A DNA stretch of 20,274 nucleotides. Origin: JAXFPC01 sp034180005 (lineage in GTDB: Bacteria > Bacillota > Negativicutes > Acidaminococcales > Acidaminococcaceae). How positions within the stretch are numbered: the stretch's first letter is position 1; every line of letters begins with the position of its first letter. Below are positions 7,621 through 15,307 of this stretch, in pieces. Both the position numbers and the translations under genes were made by a program. The DNA lies in contig JAXFPC010000062.1 of NCBI GenBank assembly GCA_034180005.1, positions 1 to 20,274 on the forward strand, in the 5' to 3' direction. The notes under the pieces were generated by a model. That model did not search any database. It was not told the DNA's origin and saw only the letters and a list, made by a program, of their open reading frames with translations.

Positions 7621-8628
7621 TCACTCTTCTTCGGCTTCTTCTTTAGCGGAGATTATGTTCAAAACATTGGAACCGAAAACCCGAATGGAAACAACCGCTC
7701 CCAGGAAAAACGGCAGATACTCAGCCGTAAATCTCCACAGGACGGCCATAATACCCGCCACTCCTTCCGGAAGCATCTTGGAAAAAAGCACTATGAACCC
7801 GGCTTCTGCTATGCCGCTGCCGCCGGGCGTAGGCGAAAAATATAAAACCAGGTTAAGCAGAATCATTCTGCCCATCACCTGAACAAAATCAAACTCCAAA
7901 TTGAGTCCGGTAAAATATGCCGGTACCGTGGCATATATGAACAGCAAGCTCATACCCGACTCCAGAAAAGCTCTTGCAACTGTCCAAGGATGCCTTCCCA
8001 TGATTACGAATGCCTGCTTAAACTCACGGTAGAGCCTGAAGCTTTTTCGACGCCAGGTATGAGAAAATTTTTTTGTTCCCGCGTAAAGCCACTGCTCCGG
8101 ATAACTGGTACGCATGAGAAAGTAAACCACCAACGGCATAGACATGAACAGAACCGACAAAGTTGTTATAAGGTAAGCCGGCATCCATTTAACAATCGCC
8201 GCATCACTGTGCAAAACAACAGGTATGAGGACTATCAGGAACATAATGGACATCACGGTCCTGACCAGCACCACAACAGTGGCTTTTGCAACCGGCACAC
8301 CGGCTCTTCGCATAAACATAACCTGAGCAATTGCGCCGCCGCTTGCTCCTGGGGTAAACAAAGCCAAAAAATAATTGCTCAACACAACATTGACCACATG
8401 ACGCAAAGGAAGTCTCTCGCCGGTCAAATCAGCCAACGTGATCAGACGAAGTCCGTCGAACACCAATCCTAAAAACAAGCATCCCAACGCCAACGCAATA
8501 CATTCCGAGTTGAACATATTGAGATACTTCAACGCTCTTATGTCAAATGTAAAATAAATTACTGATGCCGAAATGAAAAGAACAAACATCAGCAATCCGC
8601 CCAAACGGACAAACAGTTTCTCATTCAT
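7621..8628 (-). CDS. YbhN/AglD-like membrane protein (lysylphosphatidylglycerol synthase TM-region family)
   Basis: Integral membrane protein of the UPF0104/YbhN/AglD family, related to the flippase half of MprF. Family members are linked to moving or modifying lipids and lipid-linked sugars, but the exact reaction is mostly unproven. The two hallmark glycine/proline motifs are present: LFTPGASGGAIAQ in the first half and SPTPGGSGIAEAGF in the second. About eight hydrophobic segments span the protein, and the tail is acidic (AKEEAEEE). I choose the ATG at 8626-8628 because GGTGA stands eight bases upstream; it overlaps the ChbG-like stop (ATGAATGA), suggesting translational coupling. In-frame TTG and GTG codons at 8643 and 8640 lack a ribosome site. 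It is cotranscribed with an ArnT-like transferase. Confidence 0.88.
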   Translation of the reverse strand: MNEKLFVRLGGLLMFVLFISASVIYFTFDIRALKYLNMFNSECIALALGCLFLGLVFDGLRLITLADLTGERLPLRHVVNVVLSNYFLALFTPGASGGAIAQVMFMRRAGVPVAKATVVVLVRTVMSIMFLIVLIPVVLHSDAAIVKWMPAYLITTLSVLFMSMPLVVYFLMRTSYPEQWLYAGTKKFSHTWRRKSFRLYREFKQAFVIMGRHPWTVARAFLESGMSLLFIYATVPAYFTGLNLEFDFVQVMGRMILLNLVLYFSPTPGGSGIAEAGFIVLFSKMLPEGVAGIMAVLWRFTAEYLPFFLGAVVSIRVFGSNVLNIISAKEEAEEE

Positions 8629-9478
8629 CTGCAATGTCACCAAAATTTATCATCTTTATACCCCGCTGTGCCAGCAAGTCTTTATTGAGCATTGCAAGAC
8701 ACGCCTGCAGTTCGTTTCCCCAATTATATCCCCACGAGAATTCTTTTTGCAGCACACTTTGACCCATCCCGGGGTGTATCATCAGTTCGCTTACACCGTC
8801 AGGAATAGAAGCAATAATTCTACCCACAAGCTCCGTATTTAAATTTCCTCCGGCCAGCATACCGAAAAAATGTCTCGGGAAAAGACAACCGAATTTCTGA
8901 GCCTGCAGCGAAAACACATAGGCACACGCTGTCAATCCGCATCTTCCTATATGTCTGAACGCGCCTGCGTTAAAGCCTCCCTTAAAAAAGATATTTTCTC
9001 CGGGAACACGTACTTTCTTTATATTATACTCGCTACACAGCTTCAAGACAAGGGCACCGATACCCGGCAAAACGTGAGTATGCTGGTGACTGTCAATATG
9101 TGTCACATTGACACTCGAAGTCAAAGCCCGCTCAATCTGAGCACGCAGCTCAGCTTCTATTTCGGCAAGTCTGATGCCTCCTGTATAGAATTTTTTGCTG
9201 AAGCTGATATAATCGGCAGGCAATCGTCCGTCGGCATCAACCAGTGTCGCAAGTTTTTCCTGCGGCAACACTGTCTTGACGCCACCGACCAGCGTTAGAT
9301 GAATACCGATGCCAAGGCCGTCATTTGCTTTTGCCAAGGCTACGGCATCGCTGAAAGCCGGCGCACTGCACATCAGCGATGTACTGGTTATGATACCGTT
9401 TTGATACCCGTATATTATTCCCTTGTTGATTTCTTCATGCAGACCGAAATCATCCGCATTGACAATAAATTTTCTCAC
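8621..9478 (-). CDS. ChbG/YdjC (HpnK-like) carbohydrate deacetylase
   Basis: Member of the YdjC/ChbG family of metal-dependent deacetylases, which remove N-acetyl groups from sugars; ChbG acts on chitin disaccharides and HpnK is linked to hopanoid synthesis. The 285 residues show all expected metal and active-site motifs: NADDFG (7-12), GIHLTL with His60, HIDSHQHTH (127-135) and ELMIHPG near the C-terminus. No signal peptide or membrane helix is visible, so it should act in the cytosol. The start is GTG with AGGAT about eight bases upstream, three bases after the rnhC stop; its own end overlaps the YbhN-like gene. Lying with a lipid glycosyltransferase rather than sugar-uptake genes, it more likely deacetylates a lipid-linked sugar than a chitin oligomer (inference). 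Confidence 0.9.
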   Translation of the reverse strand: MRKFIVNADDFGLHEEINKGIIYGYQNGIITSTSLMCSAPAFSDAVALAKANDGLGIGIHLTLVGGVKTVLPQEKLATLVDADGRLPADYISFSKKFYTGGIRLAEIEAELRAQIERALTSSVNVTHIDSHQHTHVLPGIGALVLKLCSEYNIKKVRVPGENIFFKGGFNAGAFRHIGRCGLTACAYVFSLQAQKFGCLFPRHFFGMLAGGNLNTELVGRIIASIPDGVSELMIHPGMGQSVLQKEFSWGYNWGNELQACLAMLNKDLLAQRGIKMINFGDIADE

Positions 9479-9481
9479 ATC

Positions 9482-10399
9482 TTATATCCTGCTGTAATTA
9501 ACGAAATGAAGCTTCACAAAATTCCTTAAAGCTTCTTTACCATATTTTTCCGCAATCACTCCGGCAGCCTCCGTTGCCGCGGAGCCACCGCCCTTTGGCA
9601 GAGAAGTCGTGTCAGCCTGCTCTGCCAGTAGATTCATCGTTTGTAAAAATTTTGCTCGCGCCAAAACAGATGCAGCCGCTACGGCAATATTCTTCTCCGC
9701 ACGCGGATGCTGCATTATTTTGCATCTTGAGAACCTACTCTGCAAAATTCGCACTGTTTCCTGCGAAACAGAAAACTGATCAATCAACGCATATTCACAC
9801 AGATGATTGCGTTCAAGCACTTGCGACAAAGCGTTGATATGTCCGGAACTTAGAAGTTGGTTAAGTTTGCCGCCGTTTGTTTTAACTTCCTCATAACGCT
9901 TGTTGTAAAACTGCGGCAACAACTCCAACACACTGTAATCCACAGCCAATTCCTTGATGACGGCTTCAAATTCTAAAATTTTTCTGTCACTGAGCATCTT
10001 ACAATCCTTAATGCCTGCCTCGACAATTTTTGCTGCACTGTCTTTATCAACCACCACAGCTGCGACAACCAGGGAACCGAAAAAATCTCCTTTGCCGGAC
10101 TCATCGCTCCCCGCCCACAAATTCCCGGAGTATTTTTTAGCGCTTTCAGCTGCTGTCGTCGACGCATTCTCGTCAAGCCGCAAAAGATTCCTCAATTTTT
10201 CAACCACAGCTACATCGCCACTAAAAACAAATTTACGCCCTTTTTTTCCGTTGTAAATATTTAAGGTCGCTTTACGGCTATTCTCCGTAACCGTAAATTG
10301 ATGACCGTAATTTATTTCTTTCTCTGTTACAGCCACAAAATTATCCCTCACCGCATTTCGTGCAGTATCAAGAAAGTCACTGAATGTATTATCGCTCAC
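9482..10399 (-). CDS. rnhC: Ribonuclease HIII
   Basis: Cleaves the RNA strand of RNA-DNA hybrids, clearing R-loops and primers. The 305 residues have an N-terminal TBP-like substrate-binding domain (about 1-80) followed by the type 2 RNase H fold. The catalytic motif is GSDESGKGDFFGSL (97-110), with Asp99 and Glu100. HIII-typical DCKMLSDRKI follows, then ALIDQF with Asp207, and EKNIAVAAASVLARAKF. The HIII-type DESGKGD motif separates it from RNase HII. The GTG start overlaps the RND pump stop by four bases (GTGA), with GGAGG nine bases upstream, so translation is coupled to the pump. A DNA-maintenance enzyme inside an envelope operon is unusual. It probably rides along rather than taking part. 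Confidence 0.95.
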   Translation of the reverse strand: MSDNTFSDFLDTARNAVRDNFVAVTEKEINYGHQFTVTENSRKATLNIYNGKKGRKFVFSGDVAVVEKLRNLLRLDENASTTAAESAKKYSGNLWAGSDESGKGDFFGSLVVAAVVVDKDSAAKIVEAGIKDCKMLSDRKILEFEAVIKELAVDYSVLELLPQFYNKRYEEVKTNGGKLNQLLSSGHINALSQVLERNHLCEYALIDQFSVSQETVRILQSRFSRCKIMQHPRAEKNIAVAAASVLARAKFLQTMNLLAEQADTTSLPKGGGSAATEAAGVIAEKYGKEALRNFVKLHFVNYSRI

Positions 10400-13300
10400 A
10401 ATTTATTACCTCCGGCACTTTCTTCATGCAGGCGCTCGTTCCTTCCTTCAGTGAGAATGTAAAGAGCAGGTACTACCAGCAAAGTCAACGCTGTTGATGT
10501 AATAAGTCCTCCAACCAAAACGACGCCCATAGATTGTCGCAGTTCGGCTCCCGCGCCCCAGCCTAAAGCTATAGGCAACATACCCAAAATAGTCGACAGA
10601 GTAGTCATGAAGATAGGCCTTAAACGCATGCTGCACGCTTCTAAAACAGCCTGTCTGACACTCTCGCCTGCCGCGCGTTTCTGATTGGCGTAATCAATAA
10701 GCAAAATAGCGTTCTTGGTTACCAATCCCAGCAGCATGATAAACCCGACCATACTCAAAATATTAATTGTCTGACCTGCAACAAGCAAGCCGAGCAGAGC
10801 ACCGATAACTGCAAACGGCAGCGAGGCCATAATAATAAACGGCTGGAGAAAACTTTCAAACTGCGAAGCCAACACCATATAAACGATGATTACAGCCAAG
10901 ACGATTGCCTTTGCTATCTCGGCAAAAGATTTTTCCATATCCTGCGCCTGACCTATCATTTTGTAACTGTAACCTGGCTGCATGTTTAACTTCGGCATAA
11001 GTTCCGTTTTTATTTTTTCTATAAGATCTCCCGGAGAAATTCCGGCTGTGTTGGCATAAACAACAACCTGCCTTTGTTTATCCTGCCTTTCTATTCGCGT
11101 GGGTCCGGCAGTCAACTTTACCGTGGCAATATCACCCAGACGATAATATTTTCCGCTGGGCGATGACACACGTAAATTCATCACGTCATTAATGTCCCTA
11201 CGATTTTCATCGGGAAGTTGCAAAATTATATTGTAACTGTCGTCACCTATGGTATAAGTGTTTGCAGTATTCCTTCCCATAAAAGCCAACTTGACCATCT
11301 CCCCTACACTCGTAGCATCAAGCCCTGCCTCGGCTGCCCTATAGGGATCAAGTTTTACCGTTATCTCCGGCTGCTCTTCAGCGTCCGAAATATCCACATC
11401 AGTCGCACCCTGCACATTTCTCAGCTCTTCGGCCAATGCCGCGGCATATTCCTTCAACATTTTCATGTCACTGCCACGCAGCCCCACTTGAACGGAGCGG
11501 CTGTCGCCGCGACCGCCTCCCTGATTGGAAACAACGCTGACTCTGAGTCCCTCCACATCTCTAAATTTGCCGCGCAACTCGTCCATCACCTGCTGCATAC
11601 TTCTACTTCTCTCGGAAACATCCTTCAAGCGCACTTCTATTGATCCTTGATTGACGGGATTTCTTCCGGCGCCGATGCTCACGGCTGCTATACTCACTTC
11701 CGGAAGGTCGGAAATGTATTGTTGCAAAGGATCCGCCAAAGCAATAGTTTTTTGCAGGCTCGTTCCTACGGGCGCTTTAAAATTAACGGTAAATTCGCCC
11801 GAGTCATAAGTAGGTTGAAATTCTTTCCCCACAAAAGGCAGCAGCAGAATATTTACGCCCAAAGAAATAACGCCGATCATGATGATCTTCTTCGGATGCG
11901 TCAGCACGAATCCCATAATATTGCTGTACAACTCGCTCACTGTTTGGAAAGACTGCTCAAATTTGTCCAAAACTGTCTGAAGAAACTTCAGTCGTTCTTT
12001 TCTGTCTAAAGCATCATTTTTAGGCACAAGCCAATACGCGGAAACCATCGGCGTAAGCGAAAAAGCCACAACGGTAGAAAAAGCTATGGCAAAAGCCACA
12101 GTCAATCCGAATTCCTTGAAAAACTGACCGATTAATTCTCCCATACTTCCGATGGGTACAAAAACAGCCATCAGAGCAAAAGACGTGGCCAAAATAGCTA
12201 AAGTAAGTTCCTCTGTCGCTTCTTTAGCAGCCTGAAACGGAGTTTTTCCCATTTCAATGTGACGATAAATATTTTCTATAACTACGATCGCATCATCTAT
12301 TAAAATGCCTACCGCCAAACTCATTGCCATAAGCGACATATTATTCAGTGTAAAACCTAATAGCTTCATCATAAAAAATGTCGCGACAATCGACGTCGGT
12401 ATACACAAGCCGCCTATTATCGTGGCGCGAAAATTTCGCAAAAACATGTAGGTTATAATAAGAGCCAACAGTCCGCCGAAAAGAATCGCGTTCCAAACGT
12501 CCGCTACATTTTCTCTTATATAGCTGGATTGGTCGCGGATAACATGAACACTTATATCGGAAGGCAACGAAGTTTCCTTCAGCTCTTCCATCTTCGCAGC
12601 CACATTCTCCGTCACGTCAACAGTATTTGTCTTAGATTGCTTGCGCACGAAAACCAATACGCTTGGTTTTCCTTCCGCAAGTCCGTAACTCTCTTCTTCC
12701 TCCCAGCCATCCACTACTTGAGCAACATCGGATACAAGTACATACCTTCCAGCGCTGCCGCTTACTACGACATTTTTAATCGCGTCTATGTCGGTATATT
12801 TCCCCACAGTGCGCACAGTGATTTCTCCAGCAGTATTTTTAGCTTTGCCTCCCGGAGTATTATAATTTTCTCCATTAATTCTGCTGCGCAGAGCCTGCAT
12901 GGAAATACCGTACTGAGAAAGCTTCTCCGGATCGACCAGGACGCGCACAGCCCTGCTGCCAGCTCCGTATACACCTACTTCGGCAACGCCATCCACCATT
13001 TGCAATTCGTCTTTGACAGTGTCCTCGACAAGCTGACGTACTTCACTGCGGCTGCGACCTTCGGAAGCAAAAGTATATACCAAAATCGGCCGCGACCCCA
13101 GATCAACCGTTTGTACAGTCGGCTCATCAATATCGTCCGGCAAACGTCTGCGAATGCCGGCTATTTTTTCACGCACCTCGGAAGATTTTTGCAAAGGATC
13201 TACACTGATATTAAATTCCAGAACCGTTTCGCTGTATCCCTCTAAAACAGTTGTAGAAATATTCTTGATGCCCGCCACCTGCGAAACGCGATTTTCTATT

Positions 13301-13491
13301 GGTTTGGCAACAAGGGTTTCCATTTCTTCCGGCGACGCGCCGCTGTAACTTACCCGGACGCTCACTATGGGCAACTCCACATCCGGATTAAGATCCAACC
13401 CCAGTTCGGGATAAAAGCGAATTCCGAATACTACCAGTAAGAGAACGAACATGGTAGTAAATACGGGACGCCGTATAAATGTTCCGATCAT
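10396..13491 (-). CDS. RND-type multidrug efflux transporter (HAE1/AcrB-like inner-membrane pump)
   Basis: Proton-driven inner-membrane pump of the AcrB/MexB family that exports drugs, dyes, bile salts or other amphipathic compounds through a periplasmic adaptor and outer-membrane channel. At 1031 residues it is full length: TM1 (about 10-28), a large periplasmic loop, TM2-TM6 from about 335, then a second repeat of the same plan. The proton-relay residues are present: Asp399-Asp400 in GILIDDAIVVIENIYRH (TM4) and Lys926 in GLVTKNAILLIDYAN (TM10). It starts with ATG two bases after the adaptor gene and its stop overlaps rnhC. No outer-membrane channel of the TolC type is encoded in the window, so one must come from elsewhere. 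Its presence argues for a diderm cell. Substrates cannot be read from the sequence. Confidence 0.95.
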   Translation of the reverse strand: MIGTFIRRPVFTTMFVLLLVVFGIRFYPELGLDLNPDVELPIVSVRVSYSGASPEEMETLVAKPIENRVSQVAGIKNISTTVLEGYSETVLEFNISVDPLQKSSEVREKIAGIRRRLPDDIDEPTVQTVDLGSRPILVYTFASEGRSRSEVRQLVEDTVKDELQMVDGVAEVGVYGAGSRAVRVLVDPEKLSQYGISMQALRSRINGENYNTPGGKAKNTAGEITVRTVGKYTDIDAIKNVVVSGSAGRYVLVSDVAQVVDGWEEEESYGLAEGKPSVLVFVRKQSKTNTVDVTENVAAKMEELKETSLPSDISVHVIRDQSSYIRENVADVWNAILFGGLLALIITYMFLRNFRATIIGGLCIPTSIVATFFMMKLLGFTLNNMSLMAMSLAVGILIDDAIVVIENIYRHIEMGKTPFQAAKEATEELTLAILATSFALMAVFVPIGSMGELIGQFFKEFGLTVAFAIAFSTVVAFSLTPMVSAYWLVPKNDALDRKERLKFLQTVLDKFEQSFQTVSELYSNIMGFVLTHPKKIIMIGVISLGVNILLLPFVGKEFQPTYDSGEFTVNFKAPVGTSLQKTIALADPLQQYISDLPEVSIAAVSIGAGRNPVNQGSIEVRLKDVSERSRSMQQVMDELRGKFRDVEGLRVSVVSNQGGGRGDSRSVQVGLRGSDMKMLKEYAAALAEELRNVQGATDVDISDAEEQPEITVKLDPYRAAEAGLDATSVGEMVKLAFMGRNTANTYTIGDDSYNIILQLPDENRRDINDVMNLRVSSPSGKYYRLGDIATVKLTAGPTRIERQDKQRQVVVYANTAGISPGDLIEKIKTELMPKLNMQPGYSYKMIGQAQDMEKSFAEIAKAIVLAVIIVYMVLASQFESFLQPFIIMASLPFAVIGALLGLLVAGQTINILSMVGFIMLLGLVTKNAILLIDYANQKRAAGESVRQAVLEACSMRLRPIFMTTLSTILGMLPIALGWGAGAELRQSMGVVLVGGLITSTALTLLVVPALYILTEGRNERLHEESAGGNKL

Positions 13492-13493
13492 GA

Positions 13494-14612
13494 TTACTCT
13501 TTCGCTTTCTCCAATTTAACTTTATTGCCTTCACGCAATTTATTTTGCCCGCCGACAACTATAATATCCTGTTCGGACAGCCCGCCTCTTACTTCCGCAA
13601 TCTCTCCATCCATATAACCGATGTCCAAAACAGCGCGTCTGATGACACCATTCTCATCGGCTACAAAAACAGTCTTCTGATCGCCGCGCATAAGTATCGC
13701 TCCTGCCGGCACTGTCAACACGTTATGACGCGGTCTCATGTTGACAAAAACCTCTGCAGAAATACCGCCCTTGAGTCCATATGTATTATCAACACTTATT
13801 TCAGTGGTGAACGTGTGGGACAGAGAGTCCGCAACCGGAGCTATGCTGACAATTTTACCGGTAATCTCCTTTTCCGCAAAAATCGTCGGTCGCAGTTGCG
13901 CCGCATCGCCGACCTCCACAGAAGCGACCTGACCTTCCGGAATATTCACCATCGTTTTTAAATTACTTATGTCCGCTACGGTAAAAAGAGGAGTGCCGGC
14001 CTTAGCATAATAACCCTCCTGGTAATGCCGCTTGGCTATGATTCCGTCAGCGGGAGAGATGACCATCGTTCCGGACGACTTTGCCTCCATGGAACTCAAA
14101 CTTCCCCGCGCAGCTTCCAATTTCCCGGCGGCACTTTCTTTAGCAAAACGGTAATTATCAAGTTGTTGCTGCGAAATGGCGCCTTGTTCAAAAAGCCTCT
14201 CATAGCGTTCCAGATCGGCCGCGGCTCTGCGGTAGTTTGTCTGAGCGTCCAAATAACTTCCTCTTGCTCCCAATACCCCCGCATCCGTATCGCTTTGTTC
14301 CAAAGATGCTAAAAGCTGACCTTTGGAAACATGATCGCCTTCACGCACATATATTTTTTCAACACGTCCGTCTATTTTGGCAGCTACGTCAGCTTGCCAG
14401 CAAGGCTCCAATCTCCCGGAAAATTTAAGTCTTCCCTCCACGGTACGTCTTTCCGGGTGCCCCAATTCTACGGAAACAGCGCCTTTTTGAGAAAGTTTTA
14501 CAGCACGAGTTCTTTCTTTTTGAAGGTTATCATAAATTCTGAAAAAAAGTACTGCGATTAAAGCTATGCCCAGCAGCATAGCTATCCTGAGTTTTTTATT
14601 TCTTAAATCCAT
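13494..14612 (-). CDS. RND efflux periplasmic adaptor (membrane fusion protein, AcrA/MexA family)
   Basis: Links the RND pump to an outer-membrane channel across the periplasm. Residues 8-25 form one N-terminal membrane anchor. There is no lipobox cysteine, so it is helix-anchored rather than a lipoprotein. Then come the first half of the lipoyl domain (GRVEKIYVREGDHVSKGQLL, 82-101), an alpha-hairpin (about 105-178), the second lipoyl half SPADGIIAKRHYQEGYYAKAG (186-206), and beta-barrel and membrane-proximal domains to residue 372. The hairpin is short, fitting a compact adaptor. The ATG follows AGGGAAG. It is the first gene of the run down to the ArnT-like gene, behind a promoter at 14669-14698. 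Confidence 0.93.
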   Translation of the reverse strand: MDLRNKKLRIAMLLGIALIAVLFFRIYDNLQKERTRAVKLSQKGAVSVELGHPERRTVEGRLKFSGRLEPCWQADVAAKIDGRVEKIYVREGDHVSKGQLLASLEQSDTDAGVLGARGSYLDAQTNYRRAAADLERYERLFEQGAISQQQLDNYRFAKESAAGKLEAARGSLSSMEAKSSGTMVISPADGIIAKRHYQEGYYAKAGTPLFTVADISNLKTMVNIPEGQVASVEVGDAAQLRPTIFAEKEITGKIVSIAPVADSLSHTFTTEISVDNTYGLKGGISAEVFVNMRPRHNVLTVPAGAILMRGDQKTVFVADENGVIRRAVLDIGYMDGEIAEVRGGLSEQDIIVVGGQNKLREGNKVKLEKAKE

Positions 14613-14635
14613 TGTCTTCCCTCGTCTCTTTTCAC

Positions 14636-14645
14636 GAGATATCTC
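14636..14645. repeat. Perfect 10-bp palindrome in the efflux operon leader
   Basis: GAGATATCTC reads the same on both strands and lies between the -10 box at 14669-14674 and the adaptor start at 14612. It could be a repressor site downstream of the promoter, but a 10-bp palindrome is short and no regulator gene is adjacent. Confidence 0.35.
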
Positions 14646-14668
14646 CAGCTTTTATAGCTTACTTTTTA

Positions 14669-14698
14669 ATTATACTTTATTTTCTCTGCGCCACGCAA
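14669..14698 (-). promoter_or_regulatory. Promoter of the efflux / envelope operon
   Basis: On the minus strand -35 TTGCGT (14698-14693), an 18-base spacer and a perfect -10 TATAAT (14674-14669). It starts right where the pilus-cluster terminator ends. Predicted start of transcription is near 14662, giving a leader of about 50 bases that contains the GAGATATCTC palindrome. Confidence 0.75.
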
Positions 14699-14725
14699 TA
14701 AAAAAGCCGAGATAATCTCCCGGCT
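14698..14725 (-). terminator. Intrinsic terminator of the pilus assembly cluster
   Basis: On the minus strand AGCCGGGA / TCTCGGCT (8 pairs including one G-U; 14725-14718 with 14712-14705, loop GATTA) is followed by TTTTTATTG. It begins four bases after the stop of the PilO-like gene at 14730, so that gene ends its operon. Confidence 0.85.
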
Positions 14726-14729
14726 GCAA

Positions 14730-15293
14730 CTACTTCATCTCTTCCGATCCACGCAGACATAACTTAGTTTTGACATTTATTTTCCCGTTTGCTTGATCAC
14801 CTCTGACAAAAAAGGCGATTACTTGCGTTCCCTGACGCTCTAACTCTGCAAAGAATTCAATCACGTCATGGTAATCTCCTACCAATTCCAACTGCACAAA
14901 ATACAAACTCAACTTATTTTCAGTTATCTTTCTGCTCCCAAGATTTTGTCCTTTTACAATATGTATCCCTCTGCTTGCTGCCAGAGTATAGTATTCTCCC
15001 AACTTCGCATCTATTCCGGCTTTCGTCACAAAGCGATTGCGTAAATTTTTCAAACGAAGCTGTCTTGCGTCTGCGGCAGCTCTATATTTTTCTTCATTTT
15101 CAGCATAAGTCTGCAAATACGTCAATCGCTTTCCGACAATTTCAAGCTGCGCGCGCAGCTCTTCATTTTTTTCTCTTAACGGCAACACGACCTGATTTAC
15201 CAGCAGCACTAAAAAACCGATTGCCGCTGCCGATATATAATATATCGGTCTGCCATGCAACTTCTCCGCTATATCTGCCATTATTTTCTTCAT
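14730..15293 (-). CDS. PilO-like type IV pilus / type II secretion assembly protein
   Basis: The 187-residue protein has the plan of PilO and GspM: a short cytoplasmic start, one membrane helix (about 18-36, ending NQVVLPLR), a charged coiled coil (about 38-85, with KNEELRAQLEIVGKRL), then a small alpha/beta domain with LSLYFVQLELVGDYHDVIEF, which matches the PilO ferredoxin-like fold (LxLxGxY/FxxxxxFxxxLE). PilO pairs with PilN to join the cytoplasmic PilM ring to the outer-membrane parts of the machine. It lies 14 bases after the PilM/PilN-like gene and ends at a terminator. Sequence conservation in this family is weak, so the call rests on layout plus neighbours. No PilP or PilQ follows. 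Confidence 0.8.
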   Translation of the reverse strand: MKKIMADIAEKLHGRPIYYISAAAIGFLVLLVNQVVLPLREKNEELRAQLEIVGKRLTYLQTYAENEEKYRAAADARQLRLKNLRNRFVTKAGIDAKLGEYYTLAASRGIHIVKGQNLGSRKITENKLSLYFVQLELVGDYHDVIEFFAELERQGTQVIAFFVRGDQANGKINVKTKLCLRGSEEMK

Positions 15294-15307
15294 TTACGCC
15301 GTTTGCC

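Noticed and set aside
9482..10399. RNase HII rather than RNase HIII
   Set aside because: The DESGKGD motif, the N-terminal TBP-like domain and the 305-residue length are those of RNase HIII.
12529..13245. Open frame of 238 codons on the plus strand
   Set aside because: Lies entirely opposite the RND pump gene, has no ribosome site, and its product shows no family pattern. It is a shadow of the pump reading frame.
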